From positions 310,001 through 374,000 of the forward strand of contig BSDZ01000004.1 of assembly GCA_030268105.1 (NCBI GenBank): a stretch of DNA of 64,000 nucleotides, given 5' to 3'. Source of the stretch: Volvox africanus. Lineage: Eukaryota > Chlorophyta > Chlorophyceae > Chlamydomonadales > Volvocaceae. The position numbers were made by a program, and so were the translations under genes. Under the pieces are notes generated by a model. It searched no databases. It saw only the letters and a list, made by a program, of their open reading frames with translations, and had not been told where the DNA came from. Below, in pieces: positions 1 to 9,966 of this stretch (position 1 is the first letter of the stretch; every line of letters starts with the position of its first letter).

Positions 1-1378
1 TTTAAGGAATTGGTGGATCGGTATAACGGCGTTTTCGCCCGCAGCATGGCAGATCTCGGAGACATGGGCCCCGCCCGCATCGAGCTTGCTCATCAGCGCC
101 CCATCTACCAGCGGCCCCGTTCCCACAGTCAGGAGGAGTATGCCGCCATGGACGCGGCCTGCCAGGAGCTGCTGGATGCCCGGATCATCGAAGAGAGCCG
201 CTCCAGCCAGTACGCCATGAACTCCACCCTGCCGCCAAAGCGATTGGCGGATGGTACCTGGACGCAGCGGCGGTTTTGTCAGGACGCACGGGAGCTCAAC
301 CCCGCCAGTCTGCCCGACCTGCACCTGTCGCCGCTGCCGGAGCAGCTGTTTCAGCAAGTGGGGGACTCGCTGTGGCTTACCAAGATGGACTGCCGGGCTG
401 CCTTCCTGCAGATTCCGCTGGCACCTGAGCATTGGGAGCGCACTAGCTTCTGGTGGCGCCGGTGGCTGATGCAGTACAGGCGTCTGGTGTACGGCCTGCG
501 CAACGCCACAGCGCACTTCCAGCGTGTCCTGGACCACGCCATTCCAATACGGTTTGGAGCAATTTGTCGCCTGCTACGTCGATGACCTGCTTGTCTTCAG
601 TCGCACGGCGGAGGAGCACCTGGAGCTCCTGGAGCGTGTGTTTGCCATGCTGCGGGACATCGCCATCAAGTTACACTTGGAGAAAACCCTCGTCGCGGGT
701 GATTCGGTTGAATTCCTGGGTTTTATGGTCTCAGCGCGTGGCCTGTCCCCTACCCGCGCCAAGGTGGAGGCACTGCTGGCGTTGGAGCCACCTACGTCCT
801 CTGCTGGTGTGCGGCGGCTGCTGGGCATGTTCTCGTACTACCGGAGGCTTGTCCCGCATTTCGCCCACATCACCGCGCCCCTCAACCCGCTCACCAGTAC
901 CAAGTACGTGTGGCACGCGGAGTCGTGGGGTCCGGAACAGCAGGCGGCGCTTGACGAGCTTAAGCGCATCTACACGCAGATGGACGGTCCTGTGCTGCGG
1001 CGGGTTCATCCTGATCGGCCGTTCATACTGCACACGGACTTCTCTGGCGTGGGCATCAGCGGGATCCTGGGGCAGCTTGACGATGACGGGCGCGAGTACC
1101 TCTGCACGGCTGTCTCTCGTTCACTCAATGTGCACGAGCGGCGGTATGACAGCTATAAGGGGGAACTTTTGGCGGTGGTGTGGGCCAGCAAACTATTTTA
1201 TCCGTACCTCGCCACGCGTCACTTTACAGTCGTCACCAACCATGCGCCGCTGTTGTGGCTCATGTCTCAGCAGGACGGCCTGCCTGTGCAGTACGCACGG
1301 TGGGCCCTACAGCTGCAGGCGTTTTCCTTTAGATGTGGCATCGGCATGACAAGCTGCACCAGAACGCCGACGCCCTGA
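1..1378 (+). pseudogene. Ty3/gypsy reverse transcriptase and RNase H, frameshifted
   Basis: Residues read from position 1 (FKELVDRYNGVFARS) match the start of a Ty3-type RT. The first catalytic Asp sits in WLTKMDCRAAFLQIPL (~370-420). After a frame break near 550 the YVDD catalytic motif follows in ACYVDDLLVFS (~575-605), then the thumb/connection segment FLGFMVSARGLSP and LLGMFSYYRRLVPHF. RNase H shows its first Asp in ILHTDFSGVGISG (~1025) and its Glu in YKGELLAVVWA (~1155). The third acidic position, normally Asp in TDH, is Asn in VVTNHAPLLWL (codon 1238-1240). A second frame break near 1330 precedes the end motif HQNADALSRHP. RT catalytic residues survive, but the frameshifts and the RNase H substitution mark the copy as inactive. 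Confidence 0.9.
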
Positions 1379-3400
1379 GTCGGCACCCGCGGGACTCAGC
1401 GCATGATGGGTCTGGAGCTGGAGTGGACGGGGATCCTCTGCATTCGCCGCCTGTGCTGGTGCCGTACCCGGGCGTCCAGTGGCCGCTCTACGCCTTCCCT
1501 CGTGCGCCTTCGGCTGCTGGAGCCTCTGTGGCGGTCGCAGCCCACCTCACGGTGGTTGCGGCTTGCTTGTTGGCGCTGGCACAACGGTTTTTGGATGGTC
1601 AGGAATTGACGGATCCGGCCAGCGGGCTGGCCGCCGCCCCAGATGCGGTGTGTCTCGTGGCTAGCACGGGATTGTCCGTCACGGTGGCCTCGGAGCTGGA
1701 GTACGACAACAAGCTGGAGACCTTGGCGGCGGGGCAACTCGCCGCCGGGGGGCTTGAGGCCCTGGGGGCGGAGCCACCTGCCCTCGGGGAGCTGGAGACC
1801 TCGGTGCAGGGTGTGCTGCCTTCCGCCGGGCCACACGTGCCTCGCAGTCTTTCTGGGCCGCCGGTCACTGGCGCCGTCACACTACAGACGGCGGCCCTGC
1901 TTGTCCGCAGGGAGGCCGCAGCCTTGCTAGGTTGCGGCCCTCCAAGGCGCTGCCCTTGCGCCTCAGGGTTGGGACAGGGGAGGTTTTAGGAGTGAATACT
2001 GCGCTTGTTCAGCATGTCTTCTTTCCGGCAGCAGCAGGGGTGAGGGGGTATGAGTCTTGGAGCTGCCGGGCGGCCTTGCATCGGGCCTGCTTGCGTGCTT
2101 GGGTTTGGGGTTTCGTGTGCAGTGTTACGTTCATTTGTCCTGCGACGCCCGCAAGCGGCTTGCAGTGTCCCGGCTGGTGCCAATCTAGGCGCTTCATTTT
2201 GCCGGTCAGCTTGCCGCAGGTGCCTGGGACTCACAGCTGGTCCCGGCCTTCAGCATTCCTGCTGACCTGCTGTACTGGGCGGCCTCGGCTGCAGCTGCTG
2301 AGGCCTTGGGTTTTGGGGACGAGTCTGTGTGGATCGTGGTAGGTAGCTGGGCTGGGAACAGTGTGTGGAGTGCTGAGCAACTTGTCGGGTTTTTAGGGGG
2401 TTTTCAGCAGTTTCGTCGCGAGCGGCGCCTTTCGCTGCCGGCCTTCCTCTTGGAGGGTCCCTTCGTCAACGTCGACGCGGCGCTGGATGCTGGGTGGCTC
2501 TTTGGGCTGCCTGTGCTCCTGGATGCCGCCGTCACTGGCGCGGCAGTTCACCGTTTGAGCTGCCTCTACACCAACCTCACCAACGCGGTGCACTCGCAGC
2601 ACTGCGTCACAGAGTTGCGCCCGCCTGATGGGCGTGACCTAGCCGCGCTGCTGCCGGCCGGTCGTGTGCCGACGGCAACGTGCATGGTTCTCGCCCCGCC
2701 GTATGTGGCGTGTGATTTACCAGGGCGGCCGTGGGTGGCCTTGCCACCGTCTGCGGTCACCGGCACGCCACTGCGCGCGGGCCCCATCCGCGCTCCCTGC
2801 CAGGTCACCGCCGCTGACTACACAGTGGCGGCGGGCTTCTGGCTACGGACGTCGCGGGACTTCATGCTGGAGCTGGAACTGGAGCTGCTGGAGCGGTCGT
2901 CTCCACCGCCGATCTTCCAGGTCGCACTCTCCCTCTGCATGGTGCTGCATCGCGCTTTCATCACGCCCCATGACATGCAGTATCCTGCGACGAAGCACCT
3001 CACGGCCTTGCCGCAGGGGGGGGGATCCGACCTGACGCCGCTGGCTCCTGTAGCTGCACTCGCGGCTGTGGGATCGGCGGCGGGACTGGCAACTGGGATG
3101 ATACACAACTCAGTCATGGTGGATGCGGACAACCTGCTCACACCGTGGGCCTGCGCCCTGCTCTCGCAGCGGGCGCCTGGGCTCACGGTGGTGATGGCCA
3201 CTGCTGCAGTAGCGGCGGCCGCTGAGGTGCAGGAAAATGCCTTGGTGGAGGGCCAAGACCCTAACGTCTGGCGTGATGCATCAACGCTGGCGTTCCTTCA
3301 CGGGGCGCCGGCGGGGGTCACGGAGGAGGACGGGCGGCCGGCGCGACGCGTGCTCCGACAGGCCACGTTCTACCGGTGGGCGGGGGATCAACTGCTTAGA
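1379..3400 (+). other. Long low-complexity spacer between RNase H and integrase
   Basis: About 2 kb separates the RNase H end motif from the integrase zinc domain, where related elements usually have about 100 codons or fewer. Open frames run 1333-1989 (Ala/Leu/Gly-rich, about 218 codons) and 2306-3601 (431 codons, which continues into the zinc domain); they are in different frames with a break around 1990-2300. The second part has alternating hydrophobic segments but no motif I recognise. It could be an element-specific inserted domain of pol or an old insertion that kept an open frame. Codon composition resembles the flanking pol. Confidence 0.5.
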
Positions 3401-3936
3401 GCTCTAAGTGACGGCTCGGCGCGGGTCTGCCCGCCGCCCAAAGACTGGGAGACCATCGTGCGGCAAGTCCATGTGGTGGCCCACCTTGGCATTCGGCGGA
3501 CACTGGCGTTGGTGCAGCTGGGCTACTGGTGGTGCCGGATGCGTCCGCCGACGGTCACCCCCAAGCAGACGGGGCGGCCGAGCGGATGGTGCGAGTGGTG
3601 AAGGTGGCACTACGCAAGTATTGTGCGGACGTCAAGAGGAGCGACACCTGGGACGAACACCTTCCCTGGCTGGCACTCGCCTACCGCTGCTCACCACAGG
3701 CTTCGACTTGGTACTCACCGTACGAACTCATGTTCGGCGTGAAGCCGATCATTCCTCCTGCCGTGCGGGAGCGGATGGCAGAGCCGCTGGGGTTCACGGG
3801 CAAGGGATCTGAGGAGAGCTACACGGCTGCGCTCCACTCCACGAGCGCGCCGCGCTGCTGCTGCGGCACATGCCCATCACAGCAGCCAACCTGCTCATCG
3901 CGCAACACCGGGACACGCAGCGCTATGCCCACGTGA
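3340..3936 (+). pseudogene. Integrase: zinc domain joined to a truncated catalytic core
   Basis: The segment LLRALSDGSARVCPPPKD followed by IVRQVHVVAHLGIRRTLALV and GYWWCRM (~3390-3540) is the N-terminal zinc-binding domain of a Ty3-type integrase, with its two His spaced as in HxxxH. The next recognisable motif, only a few codons on and in another frame, is HPQADGAAERMV (~3555-3590), which carries the last acidic residue of the D,D,E triad. About 120 residues that normally lie between, including both catalytic Asp, are missing. The rest of the core (WDEHLPWLALAYRCSPQAST, YSPYELMFGVKP) reads on to ~3800. The deletion alone abolishes strand transfer. Confidence 0.85.
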
Positions 3937-4643
3937 GGTCGGGCCGGTACTGGCCTCCGTCATTGGAACTTGCCCCCGGTGACTATGTCTACGTGCGGTG
4001 CACTGCGGTGCACAACACACTGCAGCTGCCAGTCCACGACGAGGTGCTGCACATTGAGCGGGTGGGGCCCATGGGTGTTGTAGTTCTGGTGGGGAAGAAT
4101 GGGGAGCGAATGAGGAGGCGCATGGAACAGTTGAGGCCGTGCCACCTGGTTGACATCAATCCGATAGTGGACCCGCGGCTGCAGCGGCCGTCAGCGGATC
4201 TTGCTCGCGAGGTCTGCCACTTGCCGCACAATGAGGCGCACATGCTGCTGTGCGATGCATGCGGGACGGGTTGGCGCCTCCAGTGCCTCTCCCCGCCGTT
4301 CAGCGGCGTGCCGCCCGGCCAGTGGTTCTGCCCGGAGTGCGTCAGGCTCAAGCGCGAAGCCCCAACAGGGCCTGAGATGGCCCTGCCGGAGGCGGAGGCG
4401 GTTCTTTTCCCCAAGGCCGCCACGCGGCATCGGGATGCAGAGGCCGCCACCCTCAATGGGAAGCGAGTCAAGCGTGTCGTACATGCGAGCCAGGGCGGGC
4501 GACGGCAGAAGGTGGTGACGTGGGGTACGTTACGTTTTCGTGGAGCGTTGGCGCGGCCACACTACTTCTTCGTAGAGTGGGACGGTGGGTCGGCCGAGGA
4601 GGTTAATCTCTCTGTGGCCAAGCGCCTGATCGTGGCTGGATGA
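3840..4643 (+). pseudogene. Integrase C-terminus with PHD finger and SH3/Tudor-like tail
   Basis: Frame 3 continues pol after a shift near 3840. LAPGDYVYVRC and the following ~60 residues fit the GPY/F-like DNA-binding tail of Ty3 integrases. At ~4215-4340 is a PHD-type zinc finger: MLLCDACGTGWRLQC then WFCPEC. Six of the eight usual ligands are present. The second Cys is Pro (CHLPH), and the His before the CxxC-like pair is Arg (GWRLQC instead of GWHLQC), so one zinc site is probably damaged. The last ~45 residues (HYFFVEWDGGSAEEVNLS) have a beta-rich pattern like a Tudor or chromo-type SH3 barrel. PHD and Tudor folds read histone tails, so the tail may once have targeted integration to chromatin; that role is inference. 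Stop at 4641-4643. Confidence 0.75.
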
Positions 4644-4660
4644 GGTGGGGCTAGGATCTT

Positions 4661-4672
4661 GGGGGGGGGAAG
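4661..4672 (+). other. Candidate polypurine tract of the retrotransposon
   Basis: Nine G followed by AAG, 17 bases after the final pol stop. Position and composition suit the plus-strand primer site, but no TG dinucleotide marking a 3' LTR start follows directly, so the assignment is tentative. Confidence 0.35.
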
Positions 4673-5260
4673 TTATTAGGCCGGAGGTGCCCCGCGACGG
4701 GGGCTCTGGCGTTGACGGAGGTAGGGTTGTGGACCCTGGGCCGACGCATTGGGGGTTACAGAGTTGCAGGCCGTGATGATGGGATCTCGTTAGGGTGGTC
4801 TCCACGATGGGGCGGCGTCCTCAGCTAGAAGCGCCGTTGGAGGTGGCTACAGTTCCCTGGTGCCCCGTGATGGGTTCCCAGCGGAGGGCTGGATTACTGG
4901 CAACAGCTCAAGGGTGCGCGACGTTCCCTCTCTGGGCGGGTGTGTAGTGCCAGTTAGGTTGCCATCGGCTCTGGTTTAGGTGCAGTTGTCTTCCACGCCG
5001 AGTGAGACCGTTTGATAGTCGCAGGGTTGTACCAGGCCCCTGGGCAATTTGGAGACACCAGAGCAATTAGGATTCCGGTGGTCATTCTTTGTAGTTTGCT
5101 GCGGGGCTTGTTCCGCTAGGAGCCTTCACTGTAGGGTCAGTGTCACAGAGAACAGCGAGGTTGTGGTGATGGGCGATTGTTGTCTGCCCAGCGAGTGGCG
5201 TGCCGTCAGTCGGTGGTTCATCTCTAGGGCCAGTTAGCAGCGTGCGTCCACTTCGTTTTC
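4673..5260. other. Non-coding stretch downstream of pol, possible 3' LTR
   Basis: No convincing coding signal on either strand. By position this should be LTR sequence or its flank. It is G-rich and lacks a repeat elsewhere in the window, so LTR ends cannot be set. A second poly(G) run (11 G) occurs at about 5378-5388 inside the next ORF. Confidence 0.4.
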
Positions 5261-6865
5261 ATGTCGAGGTTACGGCAGGACAAGCCAGTCAGAACAAGCA
5301 TGGATTGCTGGCTCTCAGGAGACCCCATGCGTCTGGATATTGCCGTCACCTCCCTCGCCAGTTTCGCTAGCTGCGTTGGGGGGGGGGGTAAGTCCACATC
5401 CCCAGTGTCGTGGACGCAGCGATGCCGCTCGCTGCACATGACAATGCTGCGACAGGCTGACGTTACAACCTATGCCAACGCCGACACTCCCGCATGCTAC
5501 GCCGACAGCGACGCTGCCACAGGCTCCAGTGATGCCATCACCGACGCCACAGCTACGCCACCGCCGCCGCTGCCACAGACTACGGTGACGCCGTCGCGGC
5601 CACCACAGGCTACACCACCATCGCCGACGCCTCAGATATTGCCCCTGACGCAGCTGCCAGAGATTACGCCGATGCCGCCGGCCCCACAGGCAAGGCAGCC
5701 GCGGCTGTCGTTAGGGCCATTTCAGCTGCCGCCGCCGCCGCCACAGGCATTGCAGCCATGGCCGCCGCCCCCACAAACGTTGCCCGGAGTAGCACTGCAG
5801 ATGGATTTGGAGGTCTCGCAGGGAGTTTCAATGGGTGCCATTGAGGAGGGAGCCGTGTCGGCTTTAACAGCGATGACGTGGGCAGGGGAGGAGCTTGCTT
5901 TGCTAACAATTCGGGGTACCATGAAAGTGATCGAGGGGAGGTCTTGGCGGGGCCGCCGAGGTGAAATGGCTGCCACTGCCGGCGATTCAGCGGTGCCGTG
6001 TGGCTTCTCGGGGCGGCTCGGGGCGCCTCCTGACAGGGGGCTTAAGGCCACCGCTTTCACACCACCATCCGTCTTACCCGGGGCATCTGTCGCTATGGTT
6101 GAAGTCAGTGATCGGGACGTGGTGGGAGACGAGGGCGAGCCAGCTGACGGCGACTGTCACACGGACAAGTCTGTCCCGGTGCCAAACGGATATGGAGGTG
6201 AAAAGGCGACAGCCACTGCAGCGCAGGAGCTGCTGACGTCGGAGGCACCAGCAACATCCGAGGCGGCCGCTGCCGTACGGGCATCCTTACATGTCGCCTC
6301 TCAGCAAGAACCGTATGGACGGGCGCCCGTGGCTACGGCGCCGTACGGTGATGGATCTAGCATTTTGAGGTCGGTAGTAGAGTTGCTGGAGGTTGTCGAA
6401 GAAACAGCGGCGGCGGTGGCAGTCCCCATGGCTACGGTGCCGTACGGTGATGGATCTAGCATTTTGAGGTCGGTAGTAGAGTTGCTGGAGGTTGCCGAAG
6501 AAACAGCGGCGGCGGTGGCAGTCCCCATCGGACCAACGTCGCAAGGCGGTATGTCCAAGCCTGTGTCGCTGGTACCCTCGTCGCCATCATCGCCATCGCA
6601 TCAGCATCAACAACAGGAGGGAGCCGTAGTTCCGGAGCTAGAGGGATCAGCAGCGGCACCGGTTGATGACCGTTCAATGGGGGAGCTGCATTTATGGCCA
6701 TCGGAATACAGCGGCAGGGCGGTAGCGACGTCCAAGATTTGCGTGACAGTCTCTCTCCAGGAAAGCAGGAACCCCGGGGAGCCTCCGGCCGTCGTCCAGG
6801 TATTGCCGGTCCTGCCGGGGATGACGACAAGGCGAAGCCCTGGCAGCGGATGTGGTGGCCGGTAG
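5261..6865 (+). CDS. Uncharacterised low-complexity ORF, 534 codons
   Basis: An uninterrupted ATG-to-TAG frame of 534 codons, rich in Pro, Ala, Thr and Val, with no recognisable domain. Residues ~95-180 are Pro-rich (PPPLPQTT, PPPPPQALQPWPPP). Residues ~357-422 hold two tandem copies of a 33-residue unit (YGDGSSILRSVVELLEV ... EETAAAVAVP) from a 99-bp in-frame duplication. It lies in the same orientation as the upstream retrotransposon. It may be a separate gene, a piece of another mobile element, or an accidental frame, since long open frames arise easily in GC-rich DNA. No splice sites or promoter support it strongly. Confidence 0.3.
   Translation: MSRLRQDKPVRTSMDCWLSGDPMRLDIAVTSLASFASCVGGGGKSTSPVSWTQRCRSLHMTMLRQADVTTYANADTPACYADSDAATGSSDAITDATATPPPPLPQTTVTPSRPPQATPPSPTPQILPLTQLPEITPMPPAPQARQPRLSLGPFQLPPPPPQALQPWPPPPQTLPGVALQMDLEVSQGVSMGAIEEGAVSALTAMTWAGEELALLTIRGTMKVIEGRSWRGRRGEMAATAGDSAVPCGFSGRLGAPPDRGLKATAFTPPSVLPGASVAMVEVSDRDVVGDEGEPADGDCHTDKSVPVPNGYGGEKATATAAQELLTSEAPATSEAAAAVRASLHVASQQEPYGRAPVATAPYGDGSSILRSVVELLEVVEETAAAVAVPMATVPYGDGSSILRSVVELLEVAEETAAAVAVPIGPTSQGGMSKPVSLVPSSPSSPSHQHQQQEGAVVPELEGSAAAPVDDRSMGELHLWPSEYSGRAVATSKICVTVSLQESRNPGEPPAVVQVLPVLPGMTTRRSPGSGCGGR
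6331..6528 (+). repeat. 99-bp tandem duplication, two copies
   Basis: Copy 1 is 6331-6429 and copy 2 is 6430-6528. They differ at only two positions (about 6339 and 6395 against their counterparts 99 bp on). The unit is divisible by three, so the surrounding 534-codon frame stays open. Confidence 0.9.
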
Positions 6866-9800
6866 AAGAGGTGCCGGGGCTCTGGCGGCGGTGGCGTGGA
6901 AGTGGCTGGGACCGCATGGCCAGATTGCCAAATGATCAGTGTCGCAGTTGCAGCTGCTGAGGTGGTGGCGGTGGAGACGGCGGAGGCTGAGGGGCCTTAC
7001 GGAGGCTGAGGCAGCAGGTCATCGGCACCCAAGCTAAGGGTCATTTCCCAGCGCACATCATGGCCGACCATGTTGGGGCCGCAGATCGCGGTGCATGGAG
7101 GAGAGGGAGAAAGAAGGGCGTGGATTGGAGGGCCCGCAGGACTTTGGAAAGGGGGGTATTGATGGCCGCAGGGATGAAAGGAGGGTCGCAGAGGAGGTGC
7201 TGGAAGCAGCATCACGTTTGACGATGGTTGTGTCGGCGCGGATGGCGGAATCCCCGGAGCTGCTCAGAAACAGTAACTGCAGGTCCCAGGGCCCCTTCGC
7301 CGCTGCCGCCAACCGACCCAACGTCCTCATGGTCGTGAATGAGGGCATCGAGAGGGGGACATGCCGCCGAGTTCAGTCCAGGGCTGAAGCCTCGCCTCCG
7401 GGCCCGCAAGCGCCGCACTTGTCACGACCCTCGCTTTTAAGTGACAACGGGCAGCGTCTGGAGTCAGTGTGGGACACAACCGCCGTCGCGATGTCGCCGG
7501 TGGCTGCGGTGACTCCATTAGGGTCTACCGAGGTCGTCGCCCTCACCACTGCAGAGAGAAGCGCTTATGCACTGGATGAGTGTGGGTTGGCCCCGCGCGA
7601 CCACCCAGCCGAGCTCGCACTGCATCCCGAGGATCACGGGAAAATGGCGGCTCGTGCGGGCGGGTGCTGGTTGCTCGCTAGAGGGACTGCCCCTCAGGGT
7701 ACGGTGGAGGTCTCTTTTTGGGACCCTGAGCATGTATGTGTATGAGGGTGGGAGATGACGTCAGTGGTGCAGAGGGCGAGATCGTGGTTCTGTTCGGGAA
7801 GGGGGTGGGGTCGGCGCACGCACACCGCCTCTTCGTTCGAGGCCGTTTCTTGGTCCGGAGTCCTCACAAGATGTCGAGACCGCAGCTCCAGATCAAGGAC
7901 GAGCGGCGGATCTTCCAAGAACTAATGAGGGGACTACAATCCAGTGTTGTGTGTTCTGTGAGCTTGTCCCCTGCATTCGCTAATGTTGTGCCACCTCGCC
8001 GATGTCCTTGCCACAGTTCCTCTGCCCGGGCGTGCACTGCGTGGCGGCGCGTCTTGGCGCATCACATTTGTTCAATGTTAATGTGTTTTGGTGATAAAAG
8101 TGTTCGTGTTGGTCGTCATTCATTAACTCCCAATTTCAGCCTGCAACGGATCCTCGTGAGATCGCAATGATGCTTTGCGGCAGACCCCGTCATCTCGCAG
8201 CGCATCTTCGTGCGGGCCTCCTCCACATTTTGCTCTTCATTTCAATCCACGGTTCGGGTTACTTCACCGTGAAAGCCACCAGTGCCCCATCGACTTACCC
8301 CCTCCTTTCACCTCCCTCCCTCCACGGGTGTGCATGGCGCCATCATAATGCAGGTTGTTCCACGCGGTTGTTGCCGCCCCCCCCCCGTGACTATTGCCCC
8401 ACTACTCCATCCGGGAGTCTCTGCTATGAACCAGCCATATGGGATTGCTGATACCGCCAGTGCCGCCAGTGCCGCTGGTGCTGCCGGTGCCGCCGGTGCC
8501 GCCGGTGCCGCTGGTGCCGCTGGTGCCGCCGGTTCACCAACTGTCGCGTATGCCGTCGCTAATGGTATGGCCCCTGTAGCTTCCGTGGTTGAGAAGGTGG
8601 CCCCGACTCCGCTGCCCGGAGCAAAGGGAGCCTCCACCCCTGATCTGCAGCAGCAGCAGGTGCTGAAACCACTGCCTTTGATGCTGCCCCCACCTGCGAC
8701 AGCATCAGTGCGCTCGATCCTGCACGACATCTGTGCTCAGACCGATTTGCTGTTGCGAGAAGGGGACCCTAGCGATCCGTCAGTCGCCACGGCAGCGATT
8801 TCGGCATTGCAGACACTTCACATACCTCTGATGACAATTATATATCGGCGCGCCTAGAGGAAAGGTTGGGCAGCAGGGGCCTAGGGAACTCGGTCAAGCA
8901 ACCGGTGATGCTGATGCAGGTGCTACTGCCACCAACGATGCGGCAGCTGCCAAAGGCTCTGAAACTTATTTCCTTAATTTGGCAACCCATCCTGGTGCTG
9001 CCGGCGATGGCCACCGCGAATGTGATGTGCTGAGGTTTGTTGCATCTGGTTCAACCTTCCCCCAAAATGAGATCTTGGGCGGGCAGCTCGCTCAGGGTTT
9101 CAGCCAAGGAACCCATACAGGACGCGTCCCGAAACGGCTCCGCCCAGGGCCTGGAATTTTACAGACGCAGGGAGTCCTGTCGAGGTCCGCTAGAGCTGCC
9201 ACAGCGGAGGCAGGGGCGGTGGTATTTGTAGCAGCATCACAACTTGCCGTAATTTGCTGCATTACCTCTCTCCCCATTACCTGTACCAACAACCATCGCC
9301 ATTGCAAAGCTTTAGCCACTGCCGTTACTGAGTGCCGCATGTACTCATTGGGTGCCTCTCTGCACCATTAACACCTGCGCCGGTCATTAGTAGCCAGGCG
9401 GCCGGTGGTACACCCGCTCAAACCCCCGCTTTGAATGGGTTGCTGGATCGATTTCCTGCTACCTTGACCACAGAGGACTGTGACGCTGCCCATGAGGATG
9501 GCATATTAGTCCTGGTCGTCAGTCGCCTGCAGGGGCTCTTGACAAACATATTGCCCAAAACATAGCTCTGAGTTTCTGCTCATGCCAAGCTGCACATTAG
9601 GGGGCCTGAGTGCAAAATGCCAATATGGAGTTTGGTCGCCACTTCCCTCACTCACTCGTGTGCATGCATGCATACGTACGTGTGTGTCACCCTGACTCAG
9701 TAGTTCTGAAACGCCGTCAATGAAAAGCAGTTTCCAAACTTTAGCACTTCGAGTGATGAACGCTCGAGTCAAATTTGTATATTGTCGTTCTGCTGCGAAA

Positions 9801-9966
9801 CGAAGCTCATGCTCCATCTAGATGCATTTTTGCACCGGAGGGCGCCCACGACTGCTCCATCTTAAGCTCCTTATCTCCGATACCACTCTATTGAGCTATC
9901 ACACCTTCTCCTCGCTATTCCACTGCAATAAGCTCTGAAGCCTTGACAGATCTACAAGGAGCTGGC
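6866..9966. other. GC-rich stretch without an assignable gene
   Basis: Open frames on + at 7095-7745 (216 codons) and about 8347-8857 are Ala/Gly/Pro-rich and have no recognisable motif. The latter contains a Gly-Ala repeat and ends in a less biased segment (SILHDICAQTDLLLREGD), which could be an exon fragment. I see no supporting splice pattern linking them. From ~9.4 to 9.97 kb the DNA is mixed-composition and probably holds the 3' UTR of the large minus-strand gene. The nearest TGTAA on the minus strand downstream of its stop is at 9159-9163, about 800 bp away. Confidence 0.4.
8455..8533 (+). repeat. GCCGGT-type repeat (Gly-Ala tract)
   Basis: Imperfect repeats of GCCGCCGGT/GCCGCTGGT units. 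In the plus frame they encode about nine Gly-Ala-Ala triplets. Confidence 0.8.

Larger units (their letters stand above)
1..4672 (+). mobile_element. Decayed Ty3/gypsy-type LTR retrotransposon, 3' part
   Basis: The window opens inside the pol region of an LTR retrotransposon. Domain order is reverse transcriptase, RNase H, long spacer, integrase zinc domain, remnant integrase core, GPY/F-like segment, PHD finger. RT-RNase H before integrase is the Ty3/gypsy order. The frame is broken near 550, near 1330, between the zinc domain and the core remnant (~3540) and near 3840, so the copy cannot make a full polyprotein. A run of nine G followed by AAG at 4661-4672, just after the last pol stop, could be the polypurine tract. 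The 5' LTR, gag and protease would lie before the window. I could not delimit a 3' LTR because no second copy is available for comparison. Confidence 0.9.

Noticed and set aside
453..1349. 298-codon plus-strand ORF overlapping RT
   Set aside because: Alternative frame of the RT/RNase H coding sequence; composition and lack of homology show it is a shadow.
9845..9905. Minus-strand TAGCTCAATAGAGTGG resembling a tRNA A box
   Set aside because: No B box, acceptor stem or anticodon arm can be folded from the following bases.
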